Below, in pieces: positions 46,379 to 56,213 of a DNA stretch of 64,000 bases. A model generated the notes under the pieces. That model ran no database searches. It saw nothing but the letters and a program-made list of their open reading frames with translations, and had not been told where the DNA came from. Both the position numbers and the translations under genes were made by a program. The number at the start of each line of letters is the position of its first letter. The stretch's first letter is position 1. The DNA comes from Alphaproteobacteria bacterium (GTDB taxonomy: Bacteria > Pseudomonadota > Alphaproteobacteria > Caulobacterales > Maricaulaceae). The DNA lies in assembly GCA_016124665.1 (NCBI GenBank), contig WGNH01000009.1:86470-150469 (forward strand), in the 5' to 3' direction.

Positions 46379-48003
46379 TGGAGGCAGCCCGGACCTGTCC
46401 ATCGTGCGACGGCGCTTTTGAAACCGCCTATCCCGCTTTTGACATTCCTCTGGGCCAGAAAGCCGGTATCAATGCCTGTAATCGTTGCGGCCTTGCCCAG
46501 CGTGAGCCGGCCGCCGCCTTCGATTTCACCCATCTTCCGGCCAGACATTATCTTGACGGCTGGAACGCGCTCGACCTTTCCGGCCTGTCGTTCAAGTTCG
46601 ACCGCATGATGGAAGCTGCCCGGGATTTGACGCCCTGGGTGGTGAAGACCGGGCCCTGGGACAAGCATGTCCTGGATGTCGGGTCCGGGCCCGGATATTT
46701 CCTGTTTCACTGCCGGGCCCATGGCTGGAAGGTCCAGGGCCTCGATCCGTGGATCGAGATCGCGCACTGGGGCAACCGGCATCTCGATATTCCGGTCGAG
46801 CCCGCCCGGATCGAGGACAGCCAATTGCCGGAGCGCGCCTATGAGGTCGTAACGGCACTCGATGTAATCAGCTTCACGGATGATCCGGTCGCATTTCTGA
46901 AGGCCTGCCGCGCAAGGCTGAAGCCGGGCGGGCTATTGATGGTGTCAACGCCCAATTACGGATCTGAAATCCGCAAGGAGAAAGGTCCGCAATGGCCGGG
47001 TCTCGCGGCCAATGTGCGGCGCTGGTTCTTCACACCGGACAGTCTGGAGCAAGCCGCCCGCACGGCCGGGTTCGGTGCCTGCCGCGTTCAGCTGGCCGGT
47101 GGCGCTGGCGGCGATGAGGAATTGCTCTTTTATGCCCAGAATCCGCACAAGGCGGCGATCCGCTGGCCGGACATTGCCGAGGACGCGCCATCGGACAATA
47201 TGCTGCCGCCGCTAGACCGGCGTCAGGTCGATGAAAGCCGGTTGACGGAGCCGCAACGGCACTGGCGCGAGCATGGCTATCTGATCCTGCGCAATTTCAT
47301 TCCCGAAGAGATTGTCGATGCCTATTGCCGCGTCCGCGAACGCGTGCAGGCCGATGGCGGTTGGGATGACGAAACCCCTTATATGGACGTCCGGGAAATC
47401 CGCGATCTCTGTCTCTACAAACCCCTCGTCGATACGCTGCAATCGCTGATCGGCGAGGAAATGGTGATGAATCTCAACCTGACGGGTTGGAAAACGACCC
47501 AGCGCGACTGGCACCAGGATGATTATCTCAACCCGGACGAGGTCCGCGGGCGCTATGTAGCCTGCTGGTTTGCGCTGGATACGATCACGCCGGATTCCGG
47601 CCCCTTCCAGTTCGTCCCCGGGTCCCAAAAATGGCCACATATCAAGAAGAGCAAGATATTGAATTTTGTGCCCGAAGAGGTGCGCCAGACCCGCGCCTGG
47701 CCGATCCATTCCGAGCGCGTCCTGACGCCCTTTTTCGAAGAAAAGATCGCGCAGGAGAAGCTCGAGAAAGTCGATTTCACTGCCGGAAAAGGCGATGTGC
47801 TGATCTGGCATGCGCGACTCTTGCATCGCGGGACAGTGGCGAAAAATCCGGATCGTTTGCGCAAAGCCATCATCTCGCATTACACGGCACTCGACGCGAT
47901 GAAGCATTATGGTCCGGTCGAGCGCTGGGACACAGGCGGATTGTATTTCGTTGAACGCAGAAAGCGCGATGCGGATCCCTCACGCCTTGTCGAGACTGTC
48001 TAA
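46378..48003 (+). CDS. Zinc ribbon-methyltransferase-PhyH dioxygenase fusion protein
   Basis: A 541-aa three-part protein. First is a zinc ribbon (Cys7, Cys10, Cys34, Cys37). Then comes a class I SAM methyltransferase (about 60-250; motif I LDVGSGPGYF at 99-108, later LKPGGLLMVSTPN). Last is a phytanoyl-CoA dioxygenase-like domain (about 290-530). The dioxygenase iron site is His379-Gln-Asp381 (WHQDDY) with a distal His, probably His483 (LLHRG), and an Arg for 2-oxoglutarate in DRLRKA. It would methylate and hydroxylate one substrate, which is unknown. Zinc-ribbon plus methyltransferase recalls sugar or lipid C-methyltransferases. Translational coupling with carA is clear. Confidence 0.82.
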   Translation: MEAARTCPSCDGAFETAYPAFDIPLGQKAGINACNRCGLAQREPAAAFDFTHLPARHYLDGWNALDLSGLSFKFDRMMEAARDLTPWVVKTGPWDKHVLDVGSGPGYFLFHCRAHGWKVQGLDPWIEIAHWGNRHLDIPVEPARIEDSQLPERAYEVVTALDVISFTDDPVAFLKACRARLKPGGLLMVSTPNYGSEIRKEKGPQWPGLAANVRRWFFTPDSLEQAARTAGFGACRVQLAGGAGGDEELLFYAQNPHKAAIRWPDIAEDAPSDNMLPPLDRRQVDESRLTEPQRHWREHGYLILRNFIPEEIVDAYCRVRERVQADGGWDDETPYMDVREIRDLCLYKPLVDTLQSLIGEEMVMNLNLTGWKTTQRDWHQDDYLNPDEVRGRYVACWFALDTITPDSGPFQFVPGSQKWPHIKKSKILNFVPEEVRQTRAWPIHSERVLTPFFEEKIAQEKLEKVDFTAGKGDVLIWHARLLHRGTVAKNPDRLRKAIISHYTALDAMKHYGPVERWDTGGLYFVERRKRDADPSRLVETV

Positions 48004-48017
48004 AAACCGGAGGCCCG

Positions 48018-49559
48018 ATGTCCCCTTCTATTGGCCTGACGCGGCGCGGTGCCATCCTCACGAGCCTCGCGGGTCTGGGGGCCGCCGCCTGCTCCGGCCG
48101 TCGCGATGCGCCGCCCGGTCTGTTGCGTGTGGCGATCGGGAATATGCCGGACTCGCTGGATCCCGCGATTGGTCAGTTTGCGGCCTCCGCCCTGCCCTAC
48201 AAGCAGTTCTTCACACCGCTGACCGATTATTCCGATCATTTGGGCCTGGCACCGGGACTTGCAGAAAGCTGGCAGGCGGAGGATGGCGGACGGCGCTGGA
48301 TTTTCACACTGCGGGAGGGGCTACGCTGGTCAGATGGTCACGCACTGACCCCGGATGATGTCGTCTGGTCGGTACGCCGCATTCTGGACCCGGCAACGGC
48401 GGGCGGTGAGCTCGGCGATTTCTATGCGGTCGAGAATGCGCGCGCTGTGCTGGCAGGGGAATTGGCCCCCTCCGAGGCCGGTGTCCGGCAGATCGGCGAC
48501 CGGCAGGTCGAATTTCGTCTGGAACAGCCGCTCGGGATATTCCCGACGTTAATGCGTGAATTCTATCCCTTCCCACGCCACATCGTCGAAGCTCATGGCA
48601 ATGACTGGGTGCGGCCCGAAAACTTTGCCGGTTCCGGTCCATTCACGCTTGCGGATGCCGGGGCCTTGTCCTTTGACCTTGTCCGCAATGCGTACAGCCA
48701 TGCGCCGGCCGCCGTGGCCACAGCCCGTGTTGAAATCGTCGATGATGCTGCGACCCGCACCCGCATGTTCCGGGCTGGCGATTTTGACCTGGCAGAAGCT
48801 CCGCCCCCAACGCAGATCGCGTTGTTACGAGAGCAATTGAGCGATCAGGTTCACAGTTTCCCGGCACCGAAATTCACCTATCTGAAACTCAATCTGCGGC
48901 GACAGGCTCTGCAAAGCCCGGCGCTGCGCCGCTACCTGTCAGATGTCACCGACCGCGCCTTTCTCGCTACCCGGATCATGGATGGAACCGCCACTGTGGC
49001 AGAGACCGTCCTGCCCGACAGTCCGCGGCCCCCGACGGATCAGACGGCATCACCGATAAACGCGGCGACCGAACCGGTGCGGATCACCCTGCGGACCACA
49101 TCCGGCGACCGCGAACGGCTGGCCATCGCGATCGCGGATGACTGGAACCGGGCCGGGATCGAGACAGAATTGCTCGCAACAGCGCCGGTCGATCTTTATT
49201 CCGCCGTTGACGGAGGCGATTTTGATATCGCGCTGTCGCATTTTGACCGCGGGCTGAAAGGTGATCCGAACTTCCTTATGGAGCCTTTTACGCAAGGCGG
49301 ATTTGCCGATGATTCCGGCTGGTTCGAGACGGGCACACCGGAAACGTCCGCCTTCAATGAGGCGATCACGTCTGCGCGCCAGGCCGTGGAGGATAATGCG
49401 CGGACCCGCTTTTACCGGCAGGCGGAATCCATCCTGCTGAACCAGCAGGTCATCATCCCCCTTTTGCACGAACAGGCGCACTGGCTCATTTCGGAGCGCG
49501 TCACTGGCCTGACGCCCGGCGTGCAGCCACAACTCTGGCGCAGGCTGGGCGTATCATGA
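48018..49559 (+). CDS. Tat-type lipoprotein, ABC transporter substrate-binding protein (SBP_bac_5)
   Basis: A 513-aa peptide/nickel-type binding protein. The N-terminus combines a twin-arginine TRRGAIL (Arg9-Arg10) and a lipobox ending at Cys25 (LGAAAC). The domain pattern WSDGHALTPDDVVWSVRRILDP and LAIAIADDWNRAGIETELL is that of family 5 solute-binding proteins (DppA/OppA). No permease or ATPase gene lies nearby, so its transporter is elsewhere or it has a separate role. GGAGG is 4 nt before the ATG. Its stop overlaps the HD-like gene (ATGA). Confidence 0.9.
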   Translation: MSPSIGLTRRGAILTSLAGLGAAACSGRRDAPPGLLRVAIGNMPDSLDPAIGQFAASALPYKQFFTPLTDYSDHLGLAPGLAESWQAEDGGRRWIFTLREGLRWSDGHALTPDDVVWSVRRILDPATAGGELGDFYAVENARAVLAGELAPSEAGVRQIGDRQVEFRLEQPLGIFPTLMREFYPFPRHIVEAHGNDWVRPENFAGSGPFTLADAGALSFDLVRNAYSHAPAAVATARVEIVDDAATRTRMFRAGDFDLAEAPPPTQIALLREQLSDQVHSFPAPKFTYLKLNLRRQALQSPALRRYLSDVTDRAFLATRIMDGTATVAETVLPDSPRPPTDQTASPINAATEPVRITLRTTSGDRERLAIAIADDWNRAGIETELLATAPVDLYSAVDGGDFDIALSHFDRGLKGDPNFLMEPFTQGGFADDSGWFETGTPETSAFNEAITSARQAVEDNARTRFYRQAESILLNQQVIIPLLHEQAHWLISERVTGLTPGVQPQLWRRLGVS

Positions 49560-50191
49560 CCGAATTTCTGCAATCCAAATGGGACAAAACAGCCGCCCGG
49601 CTTTTGCTCGCCAAGACAGCCTCACAGAAGCTTTTTGCCGAGATTGTCAAACGTCACAGCGAAGCGCACCGGCAATATCACGGCCTCGGCCATCTCGAGG
49701 CGCTTTTCGGCGTGCTCGCACCGGTTTGGGATGACGTTTCCGAGCCTGCCCGGGTCGAGCTGGCAATCTGGTATCATGACATCGTCTACAAGCCCCTGCG
49801 GAACGATAACGAAGACAAGAGTGCCAGGCTGGCCGTCCGCCGCCTGTCCGGATGTGGTGCTGATTCCGGTCTTGTCACCCGGGTTGCCCGTCTCATACAG
49901 GCCACCGCTCATCATGCAGGCGGCGGAGCCGACCATGATGACGCGCTCTTTCTGGATGCGGACTTTTCCATTCTGGGTGCACCGGCCGCTGTCTATGACG
50001 ATTATGCCGAGGCCATAAGAAAGGAATACCGGCTGGTGCCCCGTCCGATGTATAATTCCGGGCGGGGAAAGTTTCTTGAAGATGCGCTGAACCGGCCCCG
50101 CCTTTTCCATACCGATCATTTCGAGGCACGGTATGGCGCACAGGCGCGCAAGAACATGGCGCGGGAACTTGCCAGCATTGGAATGCGGTAA
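49556..50191 (+). CDS. HD-superfamily-like metal-dependent phosphohydrolase
   Basis: A 211-aa cytoplasmic protein. It has metal-site motifs of the small HD family often misannotated as an NMDA-receptor subunit: RQYHGLGHLEAL (His), IWYHDIVYKPLRNDNEDKSA (His-Asp), ATAHH and FLDADFSILGA (Asp). A catalytic role on a phosphoester is likely; the substrate is unknown. It overlaps the binding-protein gene by 4 nt. carB begins 131 bp downstream. Confidence 0.88.
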   Translation: MTEFLQSKWDKTAARLLLAKTASQKLFAEIVKRHSEAHRQYHGLGHLEALFGVLAPVWDDVSEPARVELAIWYHDIVYKPLRNDNEDKSARLAVRRLSGCGADSGLVTRVARLIQATAHHAGGGADHDDALFLDADFSILGAPAAVYDDYAEAIRKEYRLVPRPMYNSGRGKFLEDALNRPRLFHTDHFEARYGAQARKNMARELASIGMR

Positions 50192-50322
50192 ACCCTCTCG
50201 CCAAGGGATCGAATCCGGTCTAAGACCGCCTCCTAGCACGACAACCGAATGCCTCTGGCACCGCCGCGCGCGCAAAGCGCTCCCAGCGGTGGACAGATGC
50301 GCGCAAATTTTACGGGGCCGGA

Positions 50323-53300
50323 ATGCCGAAAAGAACCGACATTAACAGCATTCTGATCATTGGGGCGGGACCCATCATTATCGGTCAGGCGTGCGAATTT
50401 GATTATTCCGGCGTCCAGGCGGTCAAGGCGTTGAAGGAAGAGGGCTACCGGGTCATTCTGGTGAACTCCAACCCCGCAACGATCATGACCGATCCGGAAC
50501 TGGCGGATGCGACCTATATCGAGCCGATCACGCCGGAAATGGTGGCGAAAGTCATCGAAAAGGAACGGCCCGATGCGCTGCTTCCCACCATGGGCGGACA
50601 GACCGCACTCAATTGCGCCCTGCAACTGAATGAGCGCGGCATCCTGGAAAAATACGGCGTCGAGATGATCGGTGCCAAAGCCGATGTGATCGACAAGGCC
50701 GAGGACCGCGAACGTTTCCGCGAGGCCATGGACCGGATCGGGCTGGAAAATCCGCGCGCCCTGGTGATTTCCTCGCCGAAGGTGAAAGATGAGAACGGCC
50801 GGATCATCGGCTATGATCGTGCGGCCGGCATCATCAAGGCCATGCAGGCCATCGACGAAATCGGCCTGCCCGCCATTATCCGCCCGGCTTTCACGCTTGG
50901 CGGAACCGGTGGCGGTGTCGCCTACAATCTCGACGAATTTGAAACCATCGTCCGGGCCGGCATCGAGGCGTCACCCACCGGACAGGTTCTGATCGATGAA
51001 AGCCTGCTGGGCTGGAAGGAATTCGAAATGGAAGTGGTCCGCGACCGGGCGGACAATTGCATCATCATCTGTTCTATCGAGAATATCGACCCGATGGGCG
51101 TCCACACCGGCGACAGCGTAACCGTCGCCCCTGCCCTCACCCTGACCGACAAGGAATACCAGCGCATGCGGACGGCCTCGATCGCCGTGCTGCGCGAGAT
51201 CGGCGTAGAAACCGGCGGGTCAAACGTGCAGTTCGCGGTCAATCCGGCAGATGGCCGCATGGTCGTCATCGAAATGAATCCGCGCGTTTCGCGATCCTCG
51301 GCCTTGGCCTCCAAAGCCACGGGCTTCCCGATTGCCCGCGTCGCCGCCAAGCTGGCAGTCGGCTATACACTGGATGAAATCGGCAATGACATCACAGGCG
51401 GTGCCATCCCGGCCAGTTTCGAGCCGACGATCGACTATGTCGTGACCAAGATTCCACGCTTTGCCTTCGAGAAATATCCGGGCGCTGAAAACATCCTGAC
51501 GACTTCGATGAAGTCTGTCGGTGAAGCCATGGCCATAGGCCGGACCTTCAAGGAGTCGGTCCAGAAAGCCCTGCGGTCGCTGGAAACCGGATTGAGCGGC
51601 TTCGACGAAATCGCCATCGCCGACCTTGATGAGGCGGTCGATGACACGGCACGGCGCGAAGCGGTTTCTGCGGCGCTGTCGCGTCCGACACCGGATCGAT
51701 TGCGCGTCATCGCCCAGGCCTTCCGCGAAGGCTTCACGGTGGAGGACATCAACGCGGCCTGTGCCTTCGAACCCTGGTTCCTGCGCCAGATCGAGGAATT
51801 GGTGGCCACCGAAGCCGGAATCCGGGCCTCCGGCCTGCCCATTGATGCTACCAGATTTACCGCGCTGAAAGCTGACGGTTTCTCGGATGCGCGGCTGGCG
51901 GCCCTGACGGGCATGGAGGAGATTGATGTCCGCGCAGCGCGCAAGGCGCTGGGTGTGCGTCCGGTCTATAAACGCGTGGATACCTGTGCCGCCGAGTTCG
52001 AGGCGGTCACCCCTTACATGTACTCCACCTATGAGACGGCACCGCTGGGCGGTGTTGCCGATGATGAGGCTCAACCGACCAACCGGAAAAAGGCCATCAT
52101 TCTCGGTGGCGGCCCCAACCGGATCGGGCAGGGTATCGAATTTGACTATTGCTGTTGTCATGCCGCCTTTGCCTTCAAGGAAGAAGGCATTGAATCGATC
52201 ATGGTCAATTGTAATCCCGAGACTGTCTCGACAGATTACGATACAGCCGACCGCCTCTATTTCGAGCCTCTGACCGCCGAAGACGTGCTGGAACTGATCG
52301 AGACGGAGAGACAGTCCGGCGAGCTTCTGGGCGTCGTGGTCCAGTATGGTGGGCAGACGCCGCTGAAACTGGCCAGTGAGCTTCAGGACGCGGGCATTCC
52401 CATTCTGGGGACATCGCCGGATGCCATTGACCTTGCGGAAGACCGCGAGCGCTTCAAGGCCCTGCTCAATGAGCTTGGGCTGAGACAACCGCCCAACGAG
52501 ATCGCGCATTCCGAAGAAGAGGCGATGGCAGCGCTTGAAATCCTCGGCTTCCCGCTAGTGTTGCGCCCCTCCTATGTGCTGGGCGGCCGGGCCATGGAGA
52601 TCGTTCGTGACCGGGAAGGCCTTGAGCGCTATCTGCGCGAGGCCGTCGTCGTCTCCGGGAAGACGCCGCTCCTGGTGGACCGCTATCTCGACAATGCCGA
52701 CGAGGTCGATGTCGACGTCATCTGCGATGGCGAGGATGTTTTTGTCGCCGGCGTGATGGAGCACATCGAAGAGGCCGGTGTGCATTCGGGCGATTCTGCC
52801 TGCTCGCTGCCTCCGTTCTCGCTGTCGAAAGAGATGATTGCCGAGCTTGAGTCCGAAGCCATTGCCATGGCCCGGGCGATTGGCGTGTGCGGCCTGATGA
52901 ATGTGCAATTCGCGGTCAAGGACGGCACCATCTATGTGCTGGAGGTCAATCCGCGGGCCTCGAGGACCGTCCCCTTCGTCGCCAAGGCCATTGGTATCCC
53001 GATTGCCAAGATCGCGGCCAAGGTGATGGCGGGCGCCAAGCTGTCCAGTTTCGGCCTGAAGCGGCCTGACCCCAAACATGTCGCCGTGAAAGAAGCCGTC
53101 ATGCCGTTTGCGCGCTTTCCGGGCGTGGATCCGGTGCTCGGTCCGGAAATGCGGTCGACAGGCGAAGTCATGGGAATCGACAAGACATTCGAAAGCGCAT
53201 TTGCCAAATCCCAGCTGGCGGCAGGCGTCAACCTGCCGCGCACGGGCGCTGTCTTCATCTCGCTCAAGGAAAACGACAAGCCGCTAATGATCGAAGCAAC

Positions 53301-53637
53301 ACGGGCGCTGGCCAAGCTCGGTTTTGAGATTCTGGCGACCAAGGGCACCGCCAAAACCTTCAGCGAAGCCGGTATCGCCGTCCGCACCGTCAACAAGGTT
53401 TATGAGGGCCGGCCGCACATTGTCGATGATATCAAGAACGGAAAAGTCCAGTTGATCGTCAATACGACAGAGGGCCGGTTGTCTCACAAGGACAGCTATT
53501 CCATCCGGCGTACAGCGCTGGAATTGAAGGTTCCCTGCTACACGACGGCCTCTGCTGCGATTGCTGCGGTGCGTTCACTCGAGAAGATTGATGACGGAGC
53601 GCTTGAACCCTACGCCTTGCAATCCTACTCTATTTGA
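50323..53637 (+). CDS. carB: Carbamoyl-phosphate synthase large subunit
   Basis: A 1104-aa synthetase with two ATP-grasp halves. The start [29 protein letters not shown] sequence and the matching second half [29 protein letters not shown] sequence show the internal duplication. Other signatures include [15 protein letters not shown] and [20 protein letters not shown] in the first half, and [18 protein letters not shown] and [18 protein letters not shown] in the second. The C-terminal MGS-like allosteric domain (about 960-1104) includes TKGTAKTF. The length is normal. It is separated from carA by three inserted genes. Confidence 0.98.
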   Translation: MPKRTDINSILIIGAGPIIIGQACEFDYSGVQAVKALKEEGYRVILVNSNPATIMTDPELADATYIEPITPEMVAKVIEKERPDALLPTMGGQTALNCALQLNERGILEKYGVEMIGAKADVIDKAEDRERFREAMDRIGLENPRALVISSPKVKDENGRIIGYDRAAGIIKAMQAIDEIGLPAIIRPAFTLGGTGGGVAYNLDEFETIVRAGIEASPTGQVLIDESLLGWKEFEMEVVRDRADNCIIICSIENIDPMGVHTGDSVTVAPALTLTDKEYQRMRTASIAVLREIGVETGGSNVQFAVNPADGRMVVIEMNPRVSRSSALASKATGFPIARVAAKLAVGYTLDEIGNDITGGAIPASFEPTIDYVVTKIPRFAFEKYPGAENILTTSMKSVGEAMAIGRTFKESVQKALRSLETGLSGFDEIAIADLDEAVDDTARREAVSAALSRPTPDRLRVIAQAFREGFTVEDINAACAFEPWFLRQIEELVATEAGIRASGLPIDATRFTALKADGFSDARLAALTGMEEIDVRAARKALGVRPVYKRVDTCAAEFEAVTPYMYSTYETAPLGGVADDEAQPTNRKKAIILGGGPNRIGQGIEFDYCCCHAAFAFKEEGIESIMVNCNPETVSTDYDTADRLYFEPLTAEDVLELIETERQSGELLGVVVQYGGQTPLKLASELQDAGIPILGTSPDAIDLAEDRERFKALLNELGLRQPPNEIAHSEEEAMAALEILGFPLVLRPSYVLGGRAMEIVRDREGLERYLREAVVVSGKTPLLVDRYLDNADEVDVDVICDGEDVFVAGVMEHIEEAGVHSGDSACSLPPFSLSKEMIAELESEAIAMARAIGVCGLMNVQFAVKDGTIYVLEVNPRASRTVPFVAKAIGIPIAKIAAKVMAGAKLSSFGLKRPDPKHVAVKEAVMPFARFPGVDPVLGPEMRSTGEVMGIDKTFESAFAKSQLAAGVNLPRTGAVFISLKENDKPLMIEATRALAKLGFEILATKGTAKTFSEAGIAVRTVNKVYEGRPHIVDDIKNGKVQLIVNTTEGRLSHKDSYSIRRTALELKVPCYTTASAAIAAVRSLEKIDDGALEPYALQSYSI

Positions 53638-53676
53638 TCTCTCCTCCATGCAGATAAGAACTGCCAAGAATCAGAC

Positions 53677-54150
53677 ATGTCAAAAATTCCTATGACCGCC
53701 GACGGTTTCAAGGCCCTCGACGAAGAAATGAAGCACCTGAAAACGACTGAACGCCCGGCGGTGATTCAGGCGATTGCCGAAGCACGCGAGCATGGCGATC
53801 TGTCCGAGAATGCCGAATACCATGCGGCCAAGGAGCGTCAGGGCTGGATTGAAGGCCGCTTGGCCGAAATCGAGGACAAGCTGGCACGGGCGCAGGTTAT
53901 CGACGTCTCGAAGCTGGATGGTGAAACAATCAAGTTTGGTGCTACCGTTACCGTCATCGACGAGGATACGGAGGCCGAGGCGGTCTACAAGATCGTGGGC
54001 GAAGACGAAGCCAATGTGCGGGATGGCAAGATTTCCATCACCTCTCCGATCGCCCGCTCCCTGATCAACAAGGAAGTCGGCGATGTGATCGAGGTGAACG
54101 CACCGGGCGGGCTCAAATCCTACGAGATATTGAAAGTCGACTGGATCTAG
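53677..54150 (+). CDS. greA: Transcription elongation factor GreA
   Basis: A 157-aa cleavage factor that rescues backtracked RNA polymerase. The N-terminal coiled coil carries [21 protein letters not shown] with the acidic tip Asp-Leu-Ser-Glu. The C-terminal globular domain has [21 protein letters not shown] and [18 protein letters not shown]. It sits 39 bp after carB, a common alphaproteobacterial order, and ends with a strong terminator. Confidence 0.98.
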   Translation: MSKIPMTADGFKALDEEMKHLKTTERPAVIQAIAEAREHGDLSENAEYHAAKERQGWIEGRLAEIEDKLARAQVIDVSKLDGETIKFGATVTVIDEDTEAEAVYKIVGEDEANVRDGKISITSPIARSLINKEVGDVIEVNAPGGLKSYEILKVDWI

Positions 54151-54171
54151 CCAATCACATGCTGGAACAAG

Positions 54172-54198
54172 AACGGCCGGGTTTCCCCGGCCGTTTTC
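54172..54198 (+). terminator. Rho-independent terminator of greA
   Basis: AACGGCCGGG (54172-54181) pairs perfectly with CCCGGCCGTT (54186-54195) around TTTC, ending TTTTC. It separates greA from the convergent M56/M23 gene. Confidence 0.9.
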
Positions 54199-54212
54199 GT
54201 TGTAGACAGACG

Positions 54213-55703
54213 TCAGCGCAATCCGGGCACGTGATCTGCCGGATCAAGGCGCTCGCCGTTGAAGCGGACTTCCACATGGACATGCGGGCCGGTTGAATTG
54301 CCGGTATTTCCGACACGGCCGATTTGCTGACCGGGCGTAACCGTATCATCGGGCGCGACGTCGAACCCTTGCATGTGTGCATAGACGGTTTGCCAGCCAT
54401 TGCCGTGATCCAGAGCCAGCGTATTGCCCCATGCCTGATTGCCGCCGTAGCCGTATTCAGCGTGGACGACACGGCCCGCCGCCGGAGCCAGAATGGCGGT
54501 GCCTTCCGGTGCAGCAATGTCAGTGCCGGAATGGAAAGGCGGGGCTGCGGCCGGTTGGGCCGGACGATGCCCGAAATTACTCGATATCCTGCCACCTTCC
54601 ACCGGGCGTGCCGTGAAAGTGACGGCGACAGGCGCCATGTTCTGCGCCAGTTCCACGCGATAGCCATCGGCAGGGCTCTGTGCTGGAGCCGTCATATCTA
54701 TAACGGGCTCAATCTGTTGAACCGGTGCGGGCGTGTCCCGCCGGTCAATCCAGGCCGCCTGGGCAACAGTCATTGGAATGACCGCGGTCATTGCCGAGGC
54801 GGCGAGGATTGCGTTACGGAAATGGGCGGGACGGTGCCCCGAGAGGATTGCCTTGATGCGCATTTTTCTATGCCTCCTGTCTTGTGGTCCAAAAGCGGAT
54901 GCTGCTGGCGCAGCCAATCGCATTGTGTCGATCAGCGTGGCGGCATAGGCCGGCCGCGCTGTGCTCCCCAGCACATCGAGGGTTTCAGCATCGCAGGCGA
55001 GTTCACGCGCCGTTGTGAGTTCCTGTTCGATCCACTTCAGCGGCAGGTGGAACCAGAAGAGTGTGGTCAGTGCGGCACCGATCAGGCGGTCGCGCTCGTC
55101 CCCGCGTCTGGCGTGTACGCATTCATGGGTGACCGCAAACCGGAGCGCTGCGGCATTTTCGAACAGTGATTGCGGCAGAATGATCACCGGGAACCACCCG
55201 GTCAGAATTGCGGCCGGCAGGCGTTCGCTGACCAGAATACGGATATGTGATGGCACACCGGCCGGCATTGCTGCTTCCAGCTGTTTGCATTCGACCGCAT
55301 CCGGCAGGCGGCAAGCCCTCAAAAGCCGTGCCCGCTGGTAATGCCGCCGACAGGCCAGAATGAGCGAAACCAGCAAGCCCGCGAGATATATCTTCACCCA
55401 TGTGACGGCACTGACTGCCAGATGCGGTGTGACTATGGCTGGGGCAGGCTCGCTGGCCGGAACAACGTCAACCAGAGCGGAATGATCCGCCGTCCCTATT
55501 GCCGTCAACGGAACCGCCGGTTCAGGCACAAGGTAAATCAGCGGTGCCGCCATCAAAGGCATGAGGCAGGCCAGCCGAGCCAGCCGCCATGTAGCTGGAC
55601 TTGTTCCGGCCGACATGGAACGGCTGAAGACGAGCCAGATAATTGCCCCAGCCGCGAGTGAGGTTAGTCCGCCGATCGTGAGGGCCTGGGCAAAGTCCGC
55701 CAT
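54213..55703 (-). CDS. M56 (BlaR1-like) and M23 double metallopeptidase
   Basis: A 496-aa membrane protein. Hydrophobic segments near 8-26, 42-60 and 97-117 precede an M56 zinc-protease domain with HECVH (His193, Glu194, His197) and ELACD (Glu234, Asp238). A further hydrophobic stretch is at 297-316. The C-terminal domain (about 368-490) is an M23/LytM peptidase with His391-Ser-Gly-Thr-Asp395, His443, and His474-Val-His476 (GPHVHVEV), an intact zinc set. The M23 part would lie in the periplasm and act on or bind peptidoglycan. The gene overlaps the BlaI-type regulator by 1 nt, so the pair is a sensor and repressor, presumably for cell-wall stress. Confidence 0.9.
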   Translation of the reverse strand: MADFAQALTIGGLTSLAAGAIIWLVFSRSMSAGTSPATWRLARLACLMPLMAAPLIYLVPEPAVPLTAIGTADHSALVDVVPASEPAPAIVTPHLAVSAVTWVKIYLAGLLVSLILACRRHYQRARLLRACRLPDAVECKQLEAAMPAGVPSHIRILVSERLPAAILTGWFPVIILPQSLFENAAALRFAVTHECVHARRGDERDRLIGAALTTLFWFHLPLKWIEQELTTARELACDAETLDVLGSTARPAYAATLIDTMRLAAPAASAFGPQDRRHRKMRIKAILSGHRPAHFRNAILAASAMTAVIPMTVAQAAWIDRRDTPAPVQQIEPVIDMTAPAQSPADGYRVELAQNMAPVAVTFTARPVEGGRISSNFGHRPAQPAAAPPFHSGTDIAAPEGTAILAPAAGRVVHAEYGYGGNQAWGNTLALDHGNGWQTVYAHMQGFDVAPDDTVTPGQQIGRVGNTGNSTGPHVHVEVRFNGERLDPADHVPGLR

Positions 55704-56083
55704 TACACTTCATCCTCACCAGATGAGTCTTCCAGCAATCGGGTGAGCTCTTCGGCTTCCTCCTCGGTAAACAGCTTGCTGGACGCAAAGGCGGTGGCTG
55801 GAATGGGCCCGTTCATGTCGAGGATATTGGAGGCGAAGCCCCGGATGAGCTGCCCCATAAGCGCGACTTTTGGCACATTCGCTGAAAAGACCGCGAGACC
55901 ATGGCTGTCCTCGCGGCGGATTAATTCCTTTTCCGTCATGCGCAGAAGCAGGGTCCGGGTCGTCGAATAGGACCAGCCGGTTTCAGGCCCCATGGCGTTC
56001 TGGACTTCGCGGGCACTCTGCGCACCGGCGGACCAGAGGTGTTTGAGAATTGCGAGCTCAGCCTGGGAAGGAATATTTGACAT
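55703..56083 (-). CDS. BlaI/MecI/CopY family transcriptional regulator
   Basis: A 126-aa winged-helix repressor. PSQAELAILKHLWSAG starts helix 1, GWSYSTTRTLLLRMTEKELIRRE is the recognition and wing region, and a C-terminal helical tail carries TEEEAEELTRLLE for dimerisation. In BlaI systems the M56 partner triggers cleavage of the repressor; the same is expected here since the genes overlap (TGA/ATG). No Shine-Dalgarno is seen before ATG 56083. Two dyads lie 17-47 bp upstream. Confidence 0.92.
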   Translation of the reverse strand: MSNIPSQAELAILKHLWSAGAQSAREVQNAMGPETGWSYSTTRTLLLRMTEKELIRREDSHGLAVFSANVPKVALMGQLIRGFASNILDMNGPIPATAFASSKLFTEEEAEELTRLLEDSSGEDEV

Positions 56084-56099
56084 TACAGGTCACGATCAT

Positions 56100-56130
56100 G
56101 TTACGTTTGTCACATCGTTACACTCGTAAC
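56100..56130. promoter_or_regulatory. Paired dyads upstream of the BlaI-type gene, probable operators
   Basis: GTTAC-GTTT-GTCAC (56100-56113, one mismatch) and GTTAC-ACTC-GTAAC (56117-56130, perfect) share the same half sites, with starts 17 bp apart. They sit directly before the regulator start, as expected for autoregulation. Confidence 0.65.
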
Positions 56131-56213
56131 ACTCCGGCGTCAAGCGCTGCTTATTCGCGCCACCCATCCGCTGCGCTGACCTGGCGAGGCTTGTGGGCTA
56201 ATGCCGCTATCAC

